Positions 8,104 through 16,016 of a stretch of 38,822 nucleotides of DNA are shown here, piece after piece. Numbering within the stretch: the first letter of the stretch is position 1; every line of letters starts with the position of its first letter. A program made the translations under genes and the position numbers. The stretch is from Methanosarcinales archaeon (GTDB lineage: Archaea; Halobacteriota; Methanosarcinia; Methanosarcinales; Methanosarcinaceae). The stretch covers positions 1 through 38,822 of the forward strand of contig JAIRKA010000105.1 in NCBI GenBank assembly GCA_031260345.1, read 5' to 3'. The notes below the pieces were generated by a model, which was given only the letters and a program-made list of their open reading frames with translations, was not told the origin of the DNA and searched no databases.

Positions 8104-8280
8104 CGGGCTGTAAGGGATGTCAGGAATACAAGTTTGCCGTAACGAAAGGAATAAATAAGAAGAATCCTATGTGAAGGATTACGTTTTCGGCAGCATTTGA
8201 TTCTTGTCAAGCGCCGTTGAAAGCGAAAAATGAGTTTAAGGCATCCCAACAAAATCCGTTTTATGAACAATTCGGTTTTT
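8104..8280 (+). ncRNA. Candidate structured non-coding RNA upstream of tRNA-Tyr
   Basis: Five helices nest in consistent order. GGGATGTC (8114-8121) pairs with GGCATCCC (8240-8247), with one G-U. ACAAG (8128-8132) pairs with CTTGT (8203-8207). TGCCG (8135-8139) pairs with CGGCA (8188-8192). AACG (8141-8144) pairs with CGTT (8182-8185). AATCCT (8163-8168) pairs with AGGATT (8175-8180) closing a six-base loop. A weak hairpin (AAAATCCG at 8251, CGGTTTTT at 8273) ending in T's could terminate it. It lies between a terminator and tRNA-Tyr, with no plausible ORF. The strand is inferred from the terminal T-run. It could instead be a tRNA leader. No known RNA family is recognised. Confidence 0.4.
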
Positions 8281-8289
8281 GATCAGTTA

Positions 8290-8397
8290 CCCACCTTAAC
8301 TCAGTGGTAGAGTGCGCGGCTGTAGTTTGATCATTTCACGGTCTGTGAAATTCGCGCAGGCACCGCGATGCCCCCGGTTCGAGTCTGGGAGGTGGGA
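8290..8397 (+). tRNA. tRNA-Tyr (GTA) with a 36-base bulge-helix-bulge intron
   Basis: Acceptor arm CCCACCT pairs with AGGTGGG. The D stem is ACTC/GAGT, the anticodon stem CGCGG (8315-8319)/CCGCG (8363-8367), and the T stem CCCGG/CTGGG around TTCGAGT. Anticodon GTA is at 8322-8324. The first pair is C-G, the identity element of archaeal tRNA-Tyr. The intron, 8326-8361, lies at the canonical 37/38 site. A four-base-pair helix CTGT (8320-8323)/GCAG (8356-8359) sits between three-base bulges AG^T (8324-8326) and GC^A (8360-8362), exactly the motif cut by the archaeal splicing endonuclease. The intron also has a TTTCAC/GTGAAA hairpin. The mature tRNA is exons 8290-8325 plus 8362 to about 8397. Confidence 0.93.
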
Positions 8398-8405
8398 CTT
8401 GTATC

Positions 8406-8437
8406 ATACGGAAAAATCCTTTTTGGTTTTTCCGTAT
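8406..8437 (+). terminator. Hairpin after tRNA-Tyr
   Basis: ATACGGAAAAA (8406-8416) pairs perfectly with TTTTTCCGTAT (8427-8437) around a ten-base loop. The 11-base-pair stem starts within ten bases of the tRNA 3' end and includes T-runs in the descending arm. Confidence 0.6.
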
Positions 8438-8507
8438 TGAAAACGTTATAAACGCGTATTCACGTTGTTTAAATAAAAACTCGAAAAAGCGTATAAAACG
8501 GGTAACC

Positions 8508-8520
8508 TTTTTATATGAAA
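8508..8520 (+). promoter_or_regulatory. TATA box for tRNA-Asp
   Basis: CTTTTTATATGAA lies about 45-55 bases upstream of the tRNA-Asp 5' end, near the distance expected for a tRNA transcribed with a short leader. Confidence 0.35.
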
Positions 8521-8563
8521 ATAACATTTTAGGGGCGCAGGTGCGAGCCTGAAATAAACAAAT

Positions 8564-8636
8564 GCTCGGATAGTGTAGGGGACTATCATGAAGCCCTGTC
8601 GAGGCTTCGACCCGGGTTCGAATCCCGGTCCGAGCG
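8564..8636 (+). tRNA. tRNA-Asp (GTC)
   Basis: A 73-base intronless cloverleaf. Acceptor arm GCTCGGA pairs with TCCGAGC and the discriminator base is G. The anticodon stem AAGCC/GGCTT closes the loop CTGTCGA with anticodon GTC at 8598-8600. T arm CCGGG/CCCGG has the loop TTCGAAT. The 3' CCA is not encoded, as is common in archaea. Confidence 0.95.
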
Positions 8637-8676
8637 CTTGATGTCTAATCACATCAACAACCCAATTAAAACACAC

Positions 8677-8717
8677 AAAAAAAGGCCTTTCAGTCCACGG
8701 ATTGGAAGGCTTTTTTT
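8677..8717 (+). terminator. Hairpin terminator after tRNA-Asp
   Basis: An A-run plus GGCCTTTCA (8684-8692) pairs imperfectly with TTGGAAGGC (8702-8710), followed by T7. Inner TCC/GGA extends the stem. The T-run/A-run symmetry means it could also serve cofD, which ends at 8763 on the other strand. Confidence 0.65.
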
Positions 8718-8762
8718 ATGGATTTTTTTGAAATTAACTTTTAACTTAATTGTTTTGCATCG

Positions 8763-9677
8763 TTAAAACAGCTTTAAAATCTCTCTCGCTAAATTTACTC
8801 GCTTTTCTTCATCCGTCATCATTGTATCCAGCGCAATCGCTTGAATTCCCATCGCTTCCAATTCTTCGGGATTTAAAACGTCATCGCGGATGTCATAAAC
8901 GAAAATATCAATAAAATCTTTGTAAAGTTCGGCAACGCCTCTTGACGAAACTTCCAAACCTTTGGATGCCATCAATTTTCCGGCCGGTCCGCTGACGGGC
9001 GCGTTTCCGATAATCGGACTGATCGCAATCACTTTTTTGCTTTTTAAGATTTCTTTCATTTCGGGAAGCGCTAAAATCGGACCGATGCTTGTCATCGGGT
9101 TGCTCGGGCCGATGATCACCAAATCTTCTTTTTCCAAAACAGATTTTGCAGCCGGCGACAATTTTGCTTTTTCAGCCCCTTCATGTTCAAAAGAAAGAAC
9201 TTCGGGTATACCTTTCTTTGTCACCCAAAATTCTTGGAAATGGATTCTTCCTTCCGGCGTTTCAATCATAGCGGTGACGGTTTCATCAGACATCGGAATA
9301 ATATTCGCTTTGATTCCGAACCGCCTCGAAATTTCATCAGTTGCTTCCATCAATGTTAATCCATCGTTCAGCATTTCTGTACGAACCAAGTTGACAGCGC
9401 GGTCGCGGTCGCCGAGCGGCAATATTTCATTTTGCCCGAGCTCTTTCATTTGCTGAAATGTGTGATGGGTGTCGCCGACAATGCTCCACCACTTGTTTTT
9501 GTCCAAAATGCCGGCAAAAAGATAAAGAACGGTATCGATGTCGGGCGTTATGAACACCCCCGATGACCAAATGTCTTCGCCCGTGTTGACAATCACGGAT
9601 ATTTCCTCATCGGGAATTAATTTTCGAAGGCCGTCGATGAGTTTCGGTGAGCCGGTGCCGCCGGAAAGGATAATCAT
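8763..9677 (-). CDS. cofD: 2-phospho-L-lactate transferase (coenzyme F420 synthesis)
   Basis: The 304-residue product is full length for CofD. It starts MIILSGGTGSPKLIDGL, the glycine-rich nucleotide-binding motif of the family, and contains GPSNPMTSIGPILA (residues about 190-203) and the VSGPAGKLMASKG segment. CofD transfers the phospholactyl group from an activated guanosine donor to 7,8-didemethyl-8-hydroxy-5-deazariboflavin (Fo), giving F420-0. F420 is the hydride carrier of methanogens. It is divergent from the MBL-fold gene across a 135-base gap; no other F420 gene is adjacent. Confidence 0.95.
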   Translation of the reverse strand: MIILSGGTGSPKLIDGLRKLIPDEEISVIVNTGEDIWSSGVFITPDIDTVLYLFAGILDKNKWWSIVGDTHHTFQQMKELGQNEILPLGDRDRAVNLVRTEMLNDGLTLMEATDEISRRFGIKANIIPMSDETVTAMIETPEGRIHFQEFWVTKKGIPEVLSFEHEGAEKAKLSPAAKSVLEKEDLVIIGPSNPMTSIGPILALPEMKEILKSKKVIAISPIIGNAPVSGPAGKLMASKGLEVSSRGVAELYKDFIDIFVYDIRDDVLNPEELEAMGIQAIALDTMMTDEEKRVNLAREILKLF

Positions 9678-9812
9678 AACATTTTAAAAAAGGCGCTGAT
9701 TCATTAAATAATGATTCTATTATTCTTTGATTTTTTGAAAATCTGTTAAAAGAAACGAGATCTCAATTTTTCGAACAAATCTTAAATAGGATTGTGAAGA
9801 CATAAAGAAATA

Positions 9813-10559
9813 ATGTCAATGAAAATTACGCTTTTGGGAACGGGAGATGCGACCGGAACGCCGGCAATCGGCTGTTCCTGTGCTTCGTGTACAGATGCGG
9901 GAGATGGGACAAAAAGCAACCGAACGCGTTTCTCTGTTTTGGTTCAAACCAATCAGGGTAATGTTCTGATTGACACGAGCCCCGATATGCGTACTCAGCT
10001 TCTGAAAGCAAATGTCGGGCACATTGACGGCGTGATTTGGACGCACGGGCATTACGACCATTACGGCGGCTTCCCCGAATTTTACCGCATTCAGCATGAA
10101 GTGAATGTTTACGGTTTTAAGGACACCGTTGACTACATTACGGAAATGGTTCATTTCATTGAACCCGTTAAGCATTATGTAAATTTTTATGAACCGTTTT
10201 CTTTAATCGGTCTTGAATTTTCGTTGTTTGAAGTCATCCATTTCCCTGAAAAAAATCCGGCGGGCGTTATGATTTCAGACGGCAGGCACAAAATTGTCAT
10301 CAGCGGTGATTCGGAAAAAACGTTTCTTGAAAGAAGTTTAGAATATATTCAAAATCCGGATTTATTCATTGTTGACGCGATCGTCCCCGAAACGATGAGT
10401 GTGACGAAACATATGAATTCAAAAGAAGCGCTTGAAATCGCTGAAAAGATTCACGCGAAGCGAACGGTTTTAACGCATTTGAGTCACTATTACGGGCCGC
10501 ATGATGAAGAAGTGAAGAAGCTGCCGCTCGGGTATGACGGGATGATGTTTGAATTTTGA
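9813..10559 (+). CDS. MBL-fold metal-dependent hydrolase (PhnP-like)
   Basis: The 248-residue metallo-beta-lactamase-fold protein has the PhnP-type N-terminal zinc cluster CSCASC near residues 22-27. The catalytic THGHYDHYGG motif (H-x-H-x-D-H) lies near 78-87, SGDSE near 163, and THLSHYYGPH near 224-233. PhnP relatives are cyclic phosphodiesterases for ribose phosphates, but archaeal homologues are not functionally assigned. Two Met codons (9813 and 9819) are possible; neither has a strong Shine-Dalgarno. The stop codon is followed within two bases by repeat P. Confidence 0.85.
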   Translation: MSMKITLLGTGDATGTPAIGCSCASCTDAGDGTKSNRTRFSVLVQTNQGNVLIDTSPDMRTQLLKANVGHIDGVIWTHGHYDHYGGFPEFYRIQHEVNVYGFKDTVDYITEMVHFIEPVKHYVNFYEPFSLIGLEFSLFEVIHFPEKNPAGVMISDGRHKIVISGDSEKTFLERSLEYIQNPDLFIVDAIVPETMSVTKHMNSKEALEIAEKIHAKRTVLTHLSHYYGPHDEEVKKLPLGYDGMMFEF

Positions 10560-10561
10560 CC

Positions 10562-10607
10562 TTGACCGGTTCCGAAGGAAACGGTCAACTCAGAGCGCAG
10601 CTCTGAG
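10562..10607 (+). terminator. Palindromic repeat P, copy 2, plus second hairpin
   Basis: TTGACCG (10562-10568) pairs with CGGTCAA (10582-10588), with an inner TTCC/GGAA stem. Directly after it, CTCAGAGC (10589-10596) pairs perfectly with GCTCTGAG (10600-10607) around GCA, followed by a T-rich stretch. The tandem hairpins start just after the MBL gene stop. Confidence 0.7.
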
Positions 10608-10974
10608 GAGAATATTTTTCATTTATTTCATCTCATTTTATTTCATTTTTTCAGTTCACTGACATTTTTCAATCGAAACGGAATTTATTTAAATAAGGAA
10701 AAACATTTGTGCAACCTTTACGATGAGTTTTGCAAAAAGTATAAATCAAAACGAACCCTTCAATCGTAAACTTTCGATTTGATTTATCTGAAATCAGATG
10801 CGCTCAGCGCATCGCACAAATTTCATTCCTTAAATCATCCTTTCACAATCATTCACTTATTGAAGATTTAAAAATAAAAACGGCAAGCGAAAATAAATGT
10901 CCATTCAATTTAAAATAACACATTAAATAAAATATTTAAACTAAACAAATTAAACGATTCAAAAGAGGATTAAC
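10608..10974. other. Intergenic region upstream of rps17e
   Basis: AT-rich, no ORF. One perfect hairpin GATGCGC (10797-10803)/GCGCATC (10807-10813) with loop TCA is visible. Several TATA-like stretches between 10865 and 10940, such as TTTAAAATAA, could drive rps17e. Confidence 0.5.
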
Positions 10975-11169
10975 ATGGGAAATATTAGACACTCCAACAT
11001 CAAAACCATTTCATTCAAGCTTTTAGACAACTACGGTGACGTTTTCACCGAAGACTTTGACCAGAACAAACTTCTTGTGACCAAATACACAACCATCGAG
11101 AGCAAGAACATCCGCAACCAAGTTGCCGGATACGTCACAAGAAAAGTCAGACGCGCACCCAAATACTAA
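10975..11169 (+). CDS. rps17e: 30S ribosomal protein S17e
   Basis: The 64-residue basic protein begins [20 protein letters not shown] and contains [12 protein letters not shown], typical of the archaeal/eukaryotic S17e family. It binds the small ribosomal subunit head and has no bacterial counterpart. The length is normal for archaea. ATG is preceded by AGAGGAT. A T-rich tract after the stop (11170-11210) could terminate it. Confidence 0.95.
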   Translation: MGNIRHSNIKTISFKLLDNYGDVFTEDFDQNKLLVTKYTTIESKNIRNQVAGYVTRKVRRAPKY

Positions 11170-11239
11170 TTGGGTCCTTTCTTCTTTTTCATCTTTTTTA
11201 CTTCATTCGGCTGTTTTTCAGCTTATTGATTCATGACAC

Positions 11240-11258
11240 GGCAGCTTTTGCTGTCGAT
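11240..11258. other. Small hairpin upstream of recQ
   Basis: CGGCAGC TTTT GCTGTCG forms a seven-base-pair hairpin with one G-U pair, about 100 bases before the recQ start. It may be part of the rps17e 3' end or the recQ leader. Confidence 0.3.
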
Positions 11259-11357
11259 ACCGTTGGGTCAGCATTGCTTGTGAATACTTTCACCTTCCAA
11301 GCCAAAGTCCTTTTAATCGTTTGAATCTATTTATTTAAAAAAAACAGGTCTTGAAAA

Positions 11358-13898
11358 ATGGCAGCGTCATCCAAAGAAATGATAACAGTCCTTGAGAAGA
11401 ACTTCGGCTATACCGCGTTTCGGCCGAATCAGGAAGAGGCAATCCAATCAATTCTTGATGGTCGTGACGTTTTTGTTTTGATGCCGACGGGCGGCGGAAA
11501 ATCACTTTGCTACCAGATTCCCGCGCTTATGAAAAAAGGAACGGCTGTTGTTGTCTCACCGCTTATTTCTCTCATGAAAGACCAAGTAGACAGTTTAGTT
11601 TCAAACGGCATTTCCGCCGCGTATTTGAACAGCACGCTAACGGAGTCGGAAAGCGCTGATGTGAAAAGCCGTCTTTTAAGCGGCGATTTAAAAATCCTTT
11701 ACGTCGCGCCCGAACGTTTAATGATGCCTTCAATGCTGTCGCTTTTAAAAAGAACTCAAATCAGCCTTTTTGCAATTGATGAGGCTCATTGCGTTTCGGA
11801 ATGGGGGCATGACTTCCGTCCGGAATACAGAAAATTATCAGAATTGCGTGACAAATTCCCGAATGTCTGCATTGCGGCGCTCACGGCAACCGCGACGGAG
11901 CGTGTCCGAAAAGATATTGTTCATGTTTTAAGGCTTCAAAATCCGGTTATCAAAATTTCCAGCTTCAGCCGCCCCAACCTTTCTTACCAAATTGTTGAAA
12001 AGAAAGACGTGATGGAACAGCTGGAAGGCTATATCAGAAAAAACCGCAATAAATCAGGAATCATTTACTGTCAGAGCCGTGATGCCGTTGAACGGCTGGC
12101 TGCGCGTTTGAATAAACTCGGCTTTTCGGCGCTTCCTTATCACGCCGGCCTTTCCGATGACAAACGCGCGCTTCATCAGGATAAATTTATCCGCGACGAT
12201 GTTGACATTATCGTTGCAACCGTCGCTTTCGGAATGGGCATTGACAAACCCGATGTCCGTTTCGTGATTCATTATGATTTGCCGAAAAATTTGGAGAGCT
12301 ATTATCAGGAAACCGGCCGCGGCGGCAGAGACGGTCTGGAATGTGAATGTATTTTGTTTTTCAGCCGCGGCGACTGGCACAAAATCCGTTTTTTGATTGA
12401 AAAGAAGCCGAGCAAAAAGGAAAGAGATTTGGCGTTTCAGCAATTGTCTCAAATTATCAGTTACTGCGAAAGCACGGATTGCCGACGCAATGTTCTTTTG
12501 CGTTATTTCGGTGAAGACATCGAGGAGCTGTGCGGCAACTGCGACTCCTGCTTCCATCCGAGAACAAAAGTAGACAGCACGTCAGAGGCACAGCTGCTTT
12601 TGGAATGCGTCAAGCAGACCGGACAGTATTTCGGCATGTCTCATATTGTTGACATTCTTTACGGTTCCAAAACACAAAAGATCAAGGACAAGCGCCATGA
12701 TAAACTGCCGCTTCACGGCGCCGGCAAGCATCTTTCCAAAAACGAATGGAAACGAATCGGCAACGAACTGCTTCAAGCGGGCTATCTCAGCGTCAGCGGT
12801 GAGCGTTATCCGATTGTCAAGCTGAATCCGAGCAGCCGAAAAATAATGTCGGGCGAGTTGACAGTGGAACTGACCGAAGCGCCGATTTCAAAAATTTCAA
12901 AAGGCAGAACCGTTCTTCCGGAAGGTGCTGCCGGTGACTCGGATCAAACGGCGGGAACTTATATTGATGAAACTTTCGAGGAAGAAAATGAAATCATAGA
13001 AAATGATGTTTTTGCTGAAAATTCGGGCGGCGCAATTGTTTACGGCGGCCGGAAATCCGTTTTAGCTGACGGCATTGATGATTACATTAAACCGCCCGCG
13101 GTTGCGAAATCGTCTGTGACGGTTCAGAAAACTTTTGAAACGGAAGAAAAGAAAGAAGAGAGGAAGGCCGAAGCTCAGAAGAAAACAAAGCCGAATGCGG
13201 CTGTCCCGAGGATGGTTGAGAAAGGAAAGTTCGACACCGTTTTATTTAATCGTTTGCGGGATTTAAGAAAACAAATCGCGTCCGACAAAAACCTGCCGCC
13301 TTATATCATTTTTGCGGACACGAGCCTGCGCCAAATGGCAACGGATTTCCCGACGGATGAAGCCGCATTTTTAAAAATCGCGGGTGTTGCCGAATATAAA
13401 CTTCAGAAATACGGCGGCTTGTTTATCAGCGAAATCAGCGATTATATCGGAGAAGCGGAATTTCCGATGCCGGCGTCGGTGCCTGTTCTAAACATGAATT
13501 CGGTTCCAATCAAAAAAAATACAAATGGAGTAGGCGAATTGGAGTTATCGGAATCGGCTGTTCCGATTTCAGAAGAAGATTTGAAGAAAACGTTAATCCT
13601 GTTTTCGCAGGGACTTTCCGTCAGCGAAATTTCGGAAATCAGAGGCCTTTCTGTTTTGAAAATTGTCGGGCAGTTGGAAGCGCTGATTGCTGCAGGAATG
13701 ATTGATAATTTAGATGTTTTAATCGACGGTCAAAAGCAAAAAGCGATTTCGGATGCGATTGAAAAAATGCAGATTGAATTTACGAAGAAACTGATGAATT
13801 CGATTGTGATTGAAAAAGCGGATGCGAAGTGTTCGGAAGAAGAAGTTCGCTTGATGAAAGCGCTGATGATTGCGGAAATGAAAAGAACGCAGAAATAA
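11358..13898 (+). CDS. recQ: RecQ-family ATP-dependent DNA helicase
   Basis: The 846-residue product is longer than the classic bacterial RecQ of about 600. The SF2 helicase core has Walker A TGGGKSLCYQIP (near 42-55), DEAH (near 140) and GRGGRDG (near 322). A zinc-binding RQC region with four cysteines (SYCESTDC... and CGNCDSC, near 370-400) follows. A charged, low-complexity linker spans roughly residues 520-620. An HRDC domain (about 625-695) and a C-terminal helix-turn-helix (QGLSVSEISEIRGLS, about 750) complete it. RecQ unwinds duplex DNA 3' to 5' in recombination repair. ATG follows a weak AGGT site. It is a monocistronic-looking gene after rps17e. Confidence 0.93.
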   Translation: MAASSKEMITVLEKNFGYTAFRPNQEEAIQSILDGRDVFVLMPTGGGKSLCYQIPALMKKGTAVVVSPLISLMKDQVDSLVSNGISAAYLNSTLTESESADVKSRLLSGDLKILYVAPERLMMPSMLSLLKRTQISLFAIDEAHCVSEWGHDFRPEYRKLSELRDKFPNVCIAALTATATERVRKDIVHVLRLQNPVIKISSFSRPNLSYQIVEKKDVMEQLEGYIRKNRNKSGIIYCQSRDAVERLAARLNKLGFSALPYHAGLSDDKRALHQDKFIRDDVDIIVATVAFGMGIDKPDVRFVIHYDLPKNLESYYQETGRGGRDGLECECILFFSRGDWHKIRFLIEKKPSKKERDLAFQQLSQIISYCESTDCRRNVLLRYFGEDIEELCGNCDSCFHPRTKVDSTSEAQLLLECVKQTGQYFGMSHIVDILYGSKTQKIKDKRHDKLPLHGAGKHLSKNEWKRIGNELLQAGYLSVSGERYPIVKLNPSSRKIMSGELTVELTEAPISKISKGRTVLPEGAAGDSDQTAGTYIDETFEEENEIIENDVFAENSGGAIVYGGRKSVLADGIDDYIKPPAVAKSSVTVQKTFETEEKKEERKAEAQKKTKPNAAVPRMVEKGKFDTVLFNRLRDLRKQIASDKNLPPYIIFADTSLRQMATDFPTDEAAFLKIAGVAEYKLQKYGGLFISEISDYIGEAEFPMPASVPVLNMNSVPIKKNTNGVGELELSESAVPISEEDLKKTLILFSQGLSVSEISEIRGLSVLKIVGQLEALIAAGMIDNLDVLIDGQKQKAISDAIEKMQIEFTKKLMNSIVIEKADAKCSEEEVRLMKALMIAEMKRTQK

Positions 13899-13931
13899 AT
13901 ATTATTTTTTTGAAAAACGAGAGACAAGTTT

Positions 13932-13988
13932 CAACAATTTATTAAATAACGGGCGGCATTTTTAACAAAAAAATGAATAAAATTGTTG
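13932..13988. terminator. Inverted repeat between convergent recQ and peptidase gene
   Basis: CAACAATTTATT (13932-13943) is complementary to AATAAAATTGTTG (13976-13988) with one bulge, around an AT-rich loop. Being in a convergent gap, it may act on both transcripts. A GC-rich patch GCGAACGCGCGCGGTGGAGC follows at 13987 and may be a degenerate repeat A. Confidence 0.35.
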
Positions 13989-14014
13989 CGAACGCGCGCG
14001 GTGGAGCCAAATTT

Positions 14015-14593
14015 TCAGAAAAAAAAGGAGAAAAGGGAGAGGAACAGGTTGACATCACAAAGCGACAAAATAAAACCGCCTGTTATTGCCGGCAAAAACG
14101 GAAGCCGAAGCTTTAAAGCATGAACGGCTGAAAACTTTTCAGCCGAAATCGAGACGGGTTGTTTGAAAATTTTTGATTCTTTGAGAATGTAAAAGATTGA
14201 AAATATAAGTGAAAGAAATAATGAATTAAACAGAACGGAAAATGAAAGAGAATTGAGAAAACCACTGCTTTCAAACGGAAAAAGGATTGAAAGAAAAAGA
14301 AACGCCTTGCAGTCCGCGCCGCCGAAAAATCGAAGGGAAAAGCAGACAAGGGAGAACAAAAAGAAGAATCCCATTGAAATAAAAATATCAAGTAAACGGG
14401 AAAAACCGATAATAAATATTTCAACGATTATCATTGGGAGAATGAAGAAAAATCCGACAATCCAAACTCTGTCGGATACCGTCTGTGTACGGACATCCTG
14501 AACGGAAGCGATGAGAAGAAGAAATAAAAAAACGGCTGATTTAAAAAGAAAGATAAATGACAAAAATTCAGGAAAAATCTCGGCGAGGTTCAT
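14015..14593 (-). CDS. A24-family prepilin/preflagellin peptidase-like membrane protein
   Basis: About 192 residues, mostly hydrophobic, with about six transmembrane helices. The two catalytic aspartates of A24 peptidases are visible: Asp33 in SVQDVRTQTVSDRVW and Asp94 in the GGAD motif GGADCKAFLFLS. Such enzymes (FlaK/PibD/EppA) cut class III signal peptides from archaellins and pilins. I prefer ATG 14593; a TTG at 14647 would add 18 residues and neither has a clear Shine-Dalgarno. It is rich in Phe and Leu. No pilin or archaellum gene is nearby, so its substrate must be encoded elsewhere. Confidence 0.75.
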   Translation of the reverse strand: MNLAEIFPEFLSFIFLFKSAVFLFLLLIASVQDVRTQTVSDRVWIVGFFFILPMIIVEIFIIGFSRLLDIFISMGFFFLFSLVCFSLRFFGGADCKAFLFLSILFPFESSGFLNSLSFSVLFNSLFLSLIFSIFYILKESKIFKQPVSISAEKFSAVHALKLRLPFLPAITGGFILSLCDVNLFLSLFSFFF

Positions 14594-14851
14594 GAATTTA
14601 CAAAAAAAGAAGGATGGATAAATCTTTTTTAATATTTTCAAATGCAATAGATTGAATTTGAATAAAAATGAATGGTTAAATGAATAAAGTGCTTAATGAA
14701 ATGAAGAAATTTTTAGAAAAAATTAAAGATAAAATCACGAAAAACATTTACAAAAACGTTCATATAATAACATATAATAGCTCTATAATACGATTTTATA
14801 ACTTTAAGGCATATTCTATACAGCACATTTACAAGGTATTTTTAGGAGTTC

Positions 14852-15772
14852 ATGAGAATGGAAAATGTCAAAGAATTCATAACAGCGGAAATTGAAAAGA
14901 TCAAAAATCAAGTTAATGGGACTGCCCTTATTGCACTTTCCGGCGGCGTTGACAGCTCCGTCTGCGCCGAACTCGCCTACCGCGCAATCGGTGACAGGCT
15001 TCTTCCAATCTTTATCGACACCGGTTTTATGAGAAAGGATGAGCCCGAACAAGTCAAAGCTGCATTTTCTCATATGAATGTCAAAATTATTGATGCGAGC
15101 GATCGTTTTTTTGAAGCCGTCAAAGGACTTGAAGATCCCGAACTCAAAAGAAAAGCCGTCGGCGAAACATTCATCCGCGTTTTTGAAGAGGAAGCCAAGA
15201 AAATCAATGCCGATTACCTGATTCAGGGAACGATTTATCCCGATGTCCTGGAATCCGAAAAAGGGATCAAAGCTCACCACAATGTCGGCGGCATGCCTGA
15301 AAAAACGGAGTTCAAAGGCGTTATCGAGCCGCTTTACTATTTGTATAAAGACGATGTGAGAGCGGTCGGACGCGAGCTCGGCCTTGCCGTCGCGCTCTCC
15401 GAGAGAATGCCGTTTCCCGGCCCCGGATTATCCCTCCGCGCCTGCGGAGAAGCGACACGCGAAAAAGTCGCTGCCGCTCGCGAAGCTAATGCAATTGTCG
15501 AAGAAGAAGTCATGGAAGCGCTTAAGCCCTGGCAGGCACTTGCAGCCGTCATCGGAAAAGGGACAGGCAAAAAAGATGATAAGCGCATTTACGGCTGGAT
15601 TATCGCAATCCGACTCGTCAGCTCCGACAACGCAATGACCGCAGAGCCTTTGGAAGTTCCGTATGACATATTGAAAAGAATTCAGGAAAGAATCACAACG
15701 GAAATTCCGGATGCCTGCCGTGTTGTTTACGATGTGACGCCAAAGCCGCCGGGAACGATTGAATTCGAGTAA
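14852..15772 (+). CDS. guaAB: GMP synthase subunit B (ATP pyrophosphatase)
   Basis: The 306-residue product is the synthetase half of a split archaeal GMP synthase; the glutamine amidotransferase is a separate protein. The PP-loop SGGVDSS lies near residues 29-35. [11 protein letters not shown] and the C-terminal [13 protein letters not shown], which is the conserved end of GuaA, are present. It adenylates XMP and aminates it to GMP. ATG is six bases after TAGGAG. The upstream 200 bases are very AT-rich, with no gene I trust. It is convergent with nrdD. Confidence 0.95.
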   Translation: MRMENVKEFITAEIEKIKNQVNGTALIALSGGVDSSVCAELAYRAIGDRLLPIFIDTGFMRKDEPEQVKAAFSHMNVKIIDASDRFFEAVKGLEDPELKRKAVGETFIRVFEEEAKKINADYLIQGTIYPDVLESEKGIKAHHNVGGMPEKTEFKGVIEPLYYLYKDDVRAVGRELGLAVALSERMPFPGPGLSLRACGEATREKVAAAREANAIVEEEVMEALKPWQALAAVIGKGTGKKDDKRIYGWIIAIRLVSSDNAMTAEPLEVPYDILKRIQERITTEIPDACRVVYDVTPKPPGTIEFE

Positions 15773-15989
15773 ATTTAAAAAATAAAAAAGGAAGAAGTGA
15801 AAAGAGATTTTTGGTGGCTTCTTTTCGCTCGTTTTTATTAGGCCTCCTTTTTAAAGAGACCGATTTCTTTTCATTCGTTTTTGGGCTTCGTTTTTGATAG
15901 ACTTCCTAATTTTTGAGGAGGTCGATTAGAAAAGAAAAGTGAAATTCCTTGGAGCTTTGTAACGATTGACAACTCCCGGAAAATTGCTG
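15773..15989. terminator. T-rich convergent 3' region
   Basis: Several oligo-T tracts (near 15811, 15832, 15850, 15878 and 15892) occur within repeated TTCGTTTTT units. In archaea, runs of T are sufficient terminators, so this gap probably ends guaAB transcription. Confidence 0.4.
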
Positions 15990-16016
15990 TTTGACCGCTC
16001 CTTCGGACCGGTCAAA
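15990..16016. repeat. Palindromic repeat P, copy 3, overlapping the nrdD stop
   Basis: TTTGACCG (15990-15997) pairs with CGGTCAAA (16009-16016). The TGA stop codon of nrdD (16014-16012, minus strand) lies inside one arm. A tail with TTCCTTGGAGCTTTG at about 15945 resembles the sequence beside copy 4. Confidence 0.7.

Noticed and set aside
14740-14851. Purine riboswitch ahead of guaAB
   Set aside because: TATA-like repeats are present but I cannot see the conserved three-helix core.
14680-14895. 71-codon plus-strand frame before guaAB
   Set aside because: It overlaps the guaAB start, is made of AT-rich codons and has no recognisable motif.
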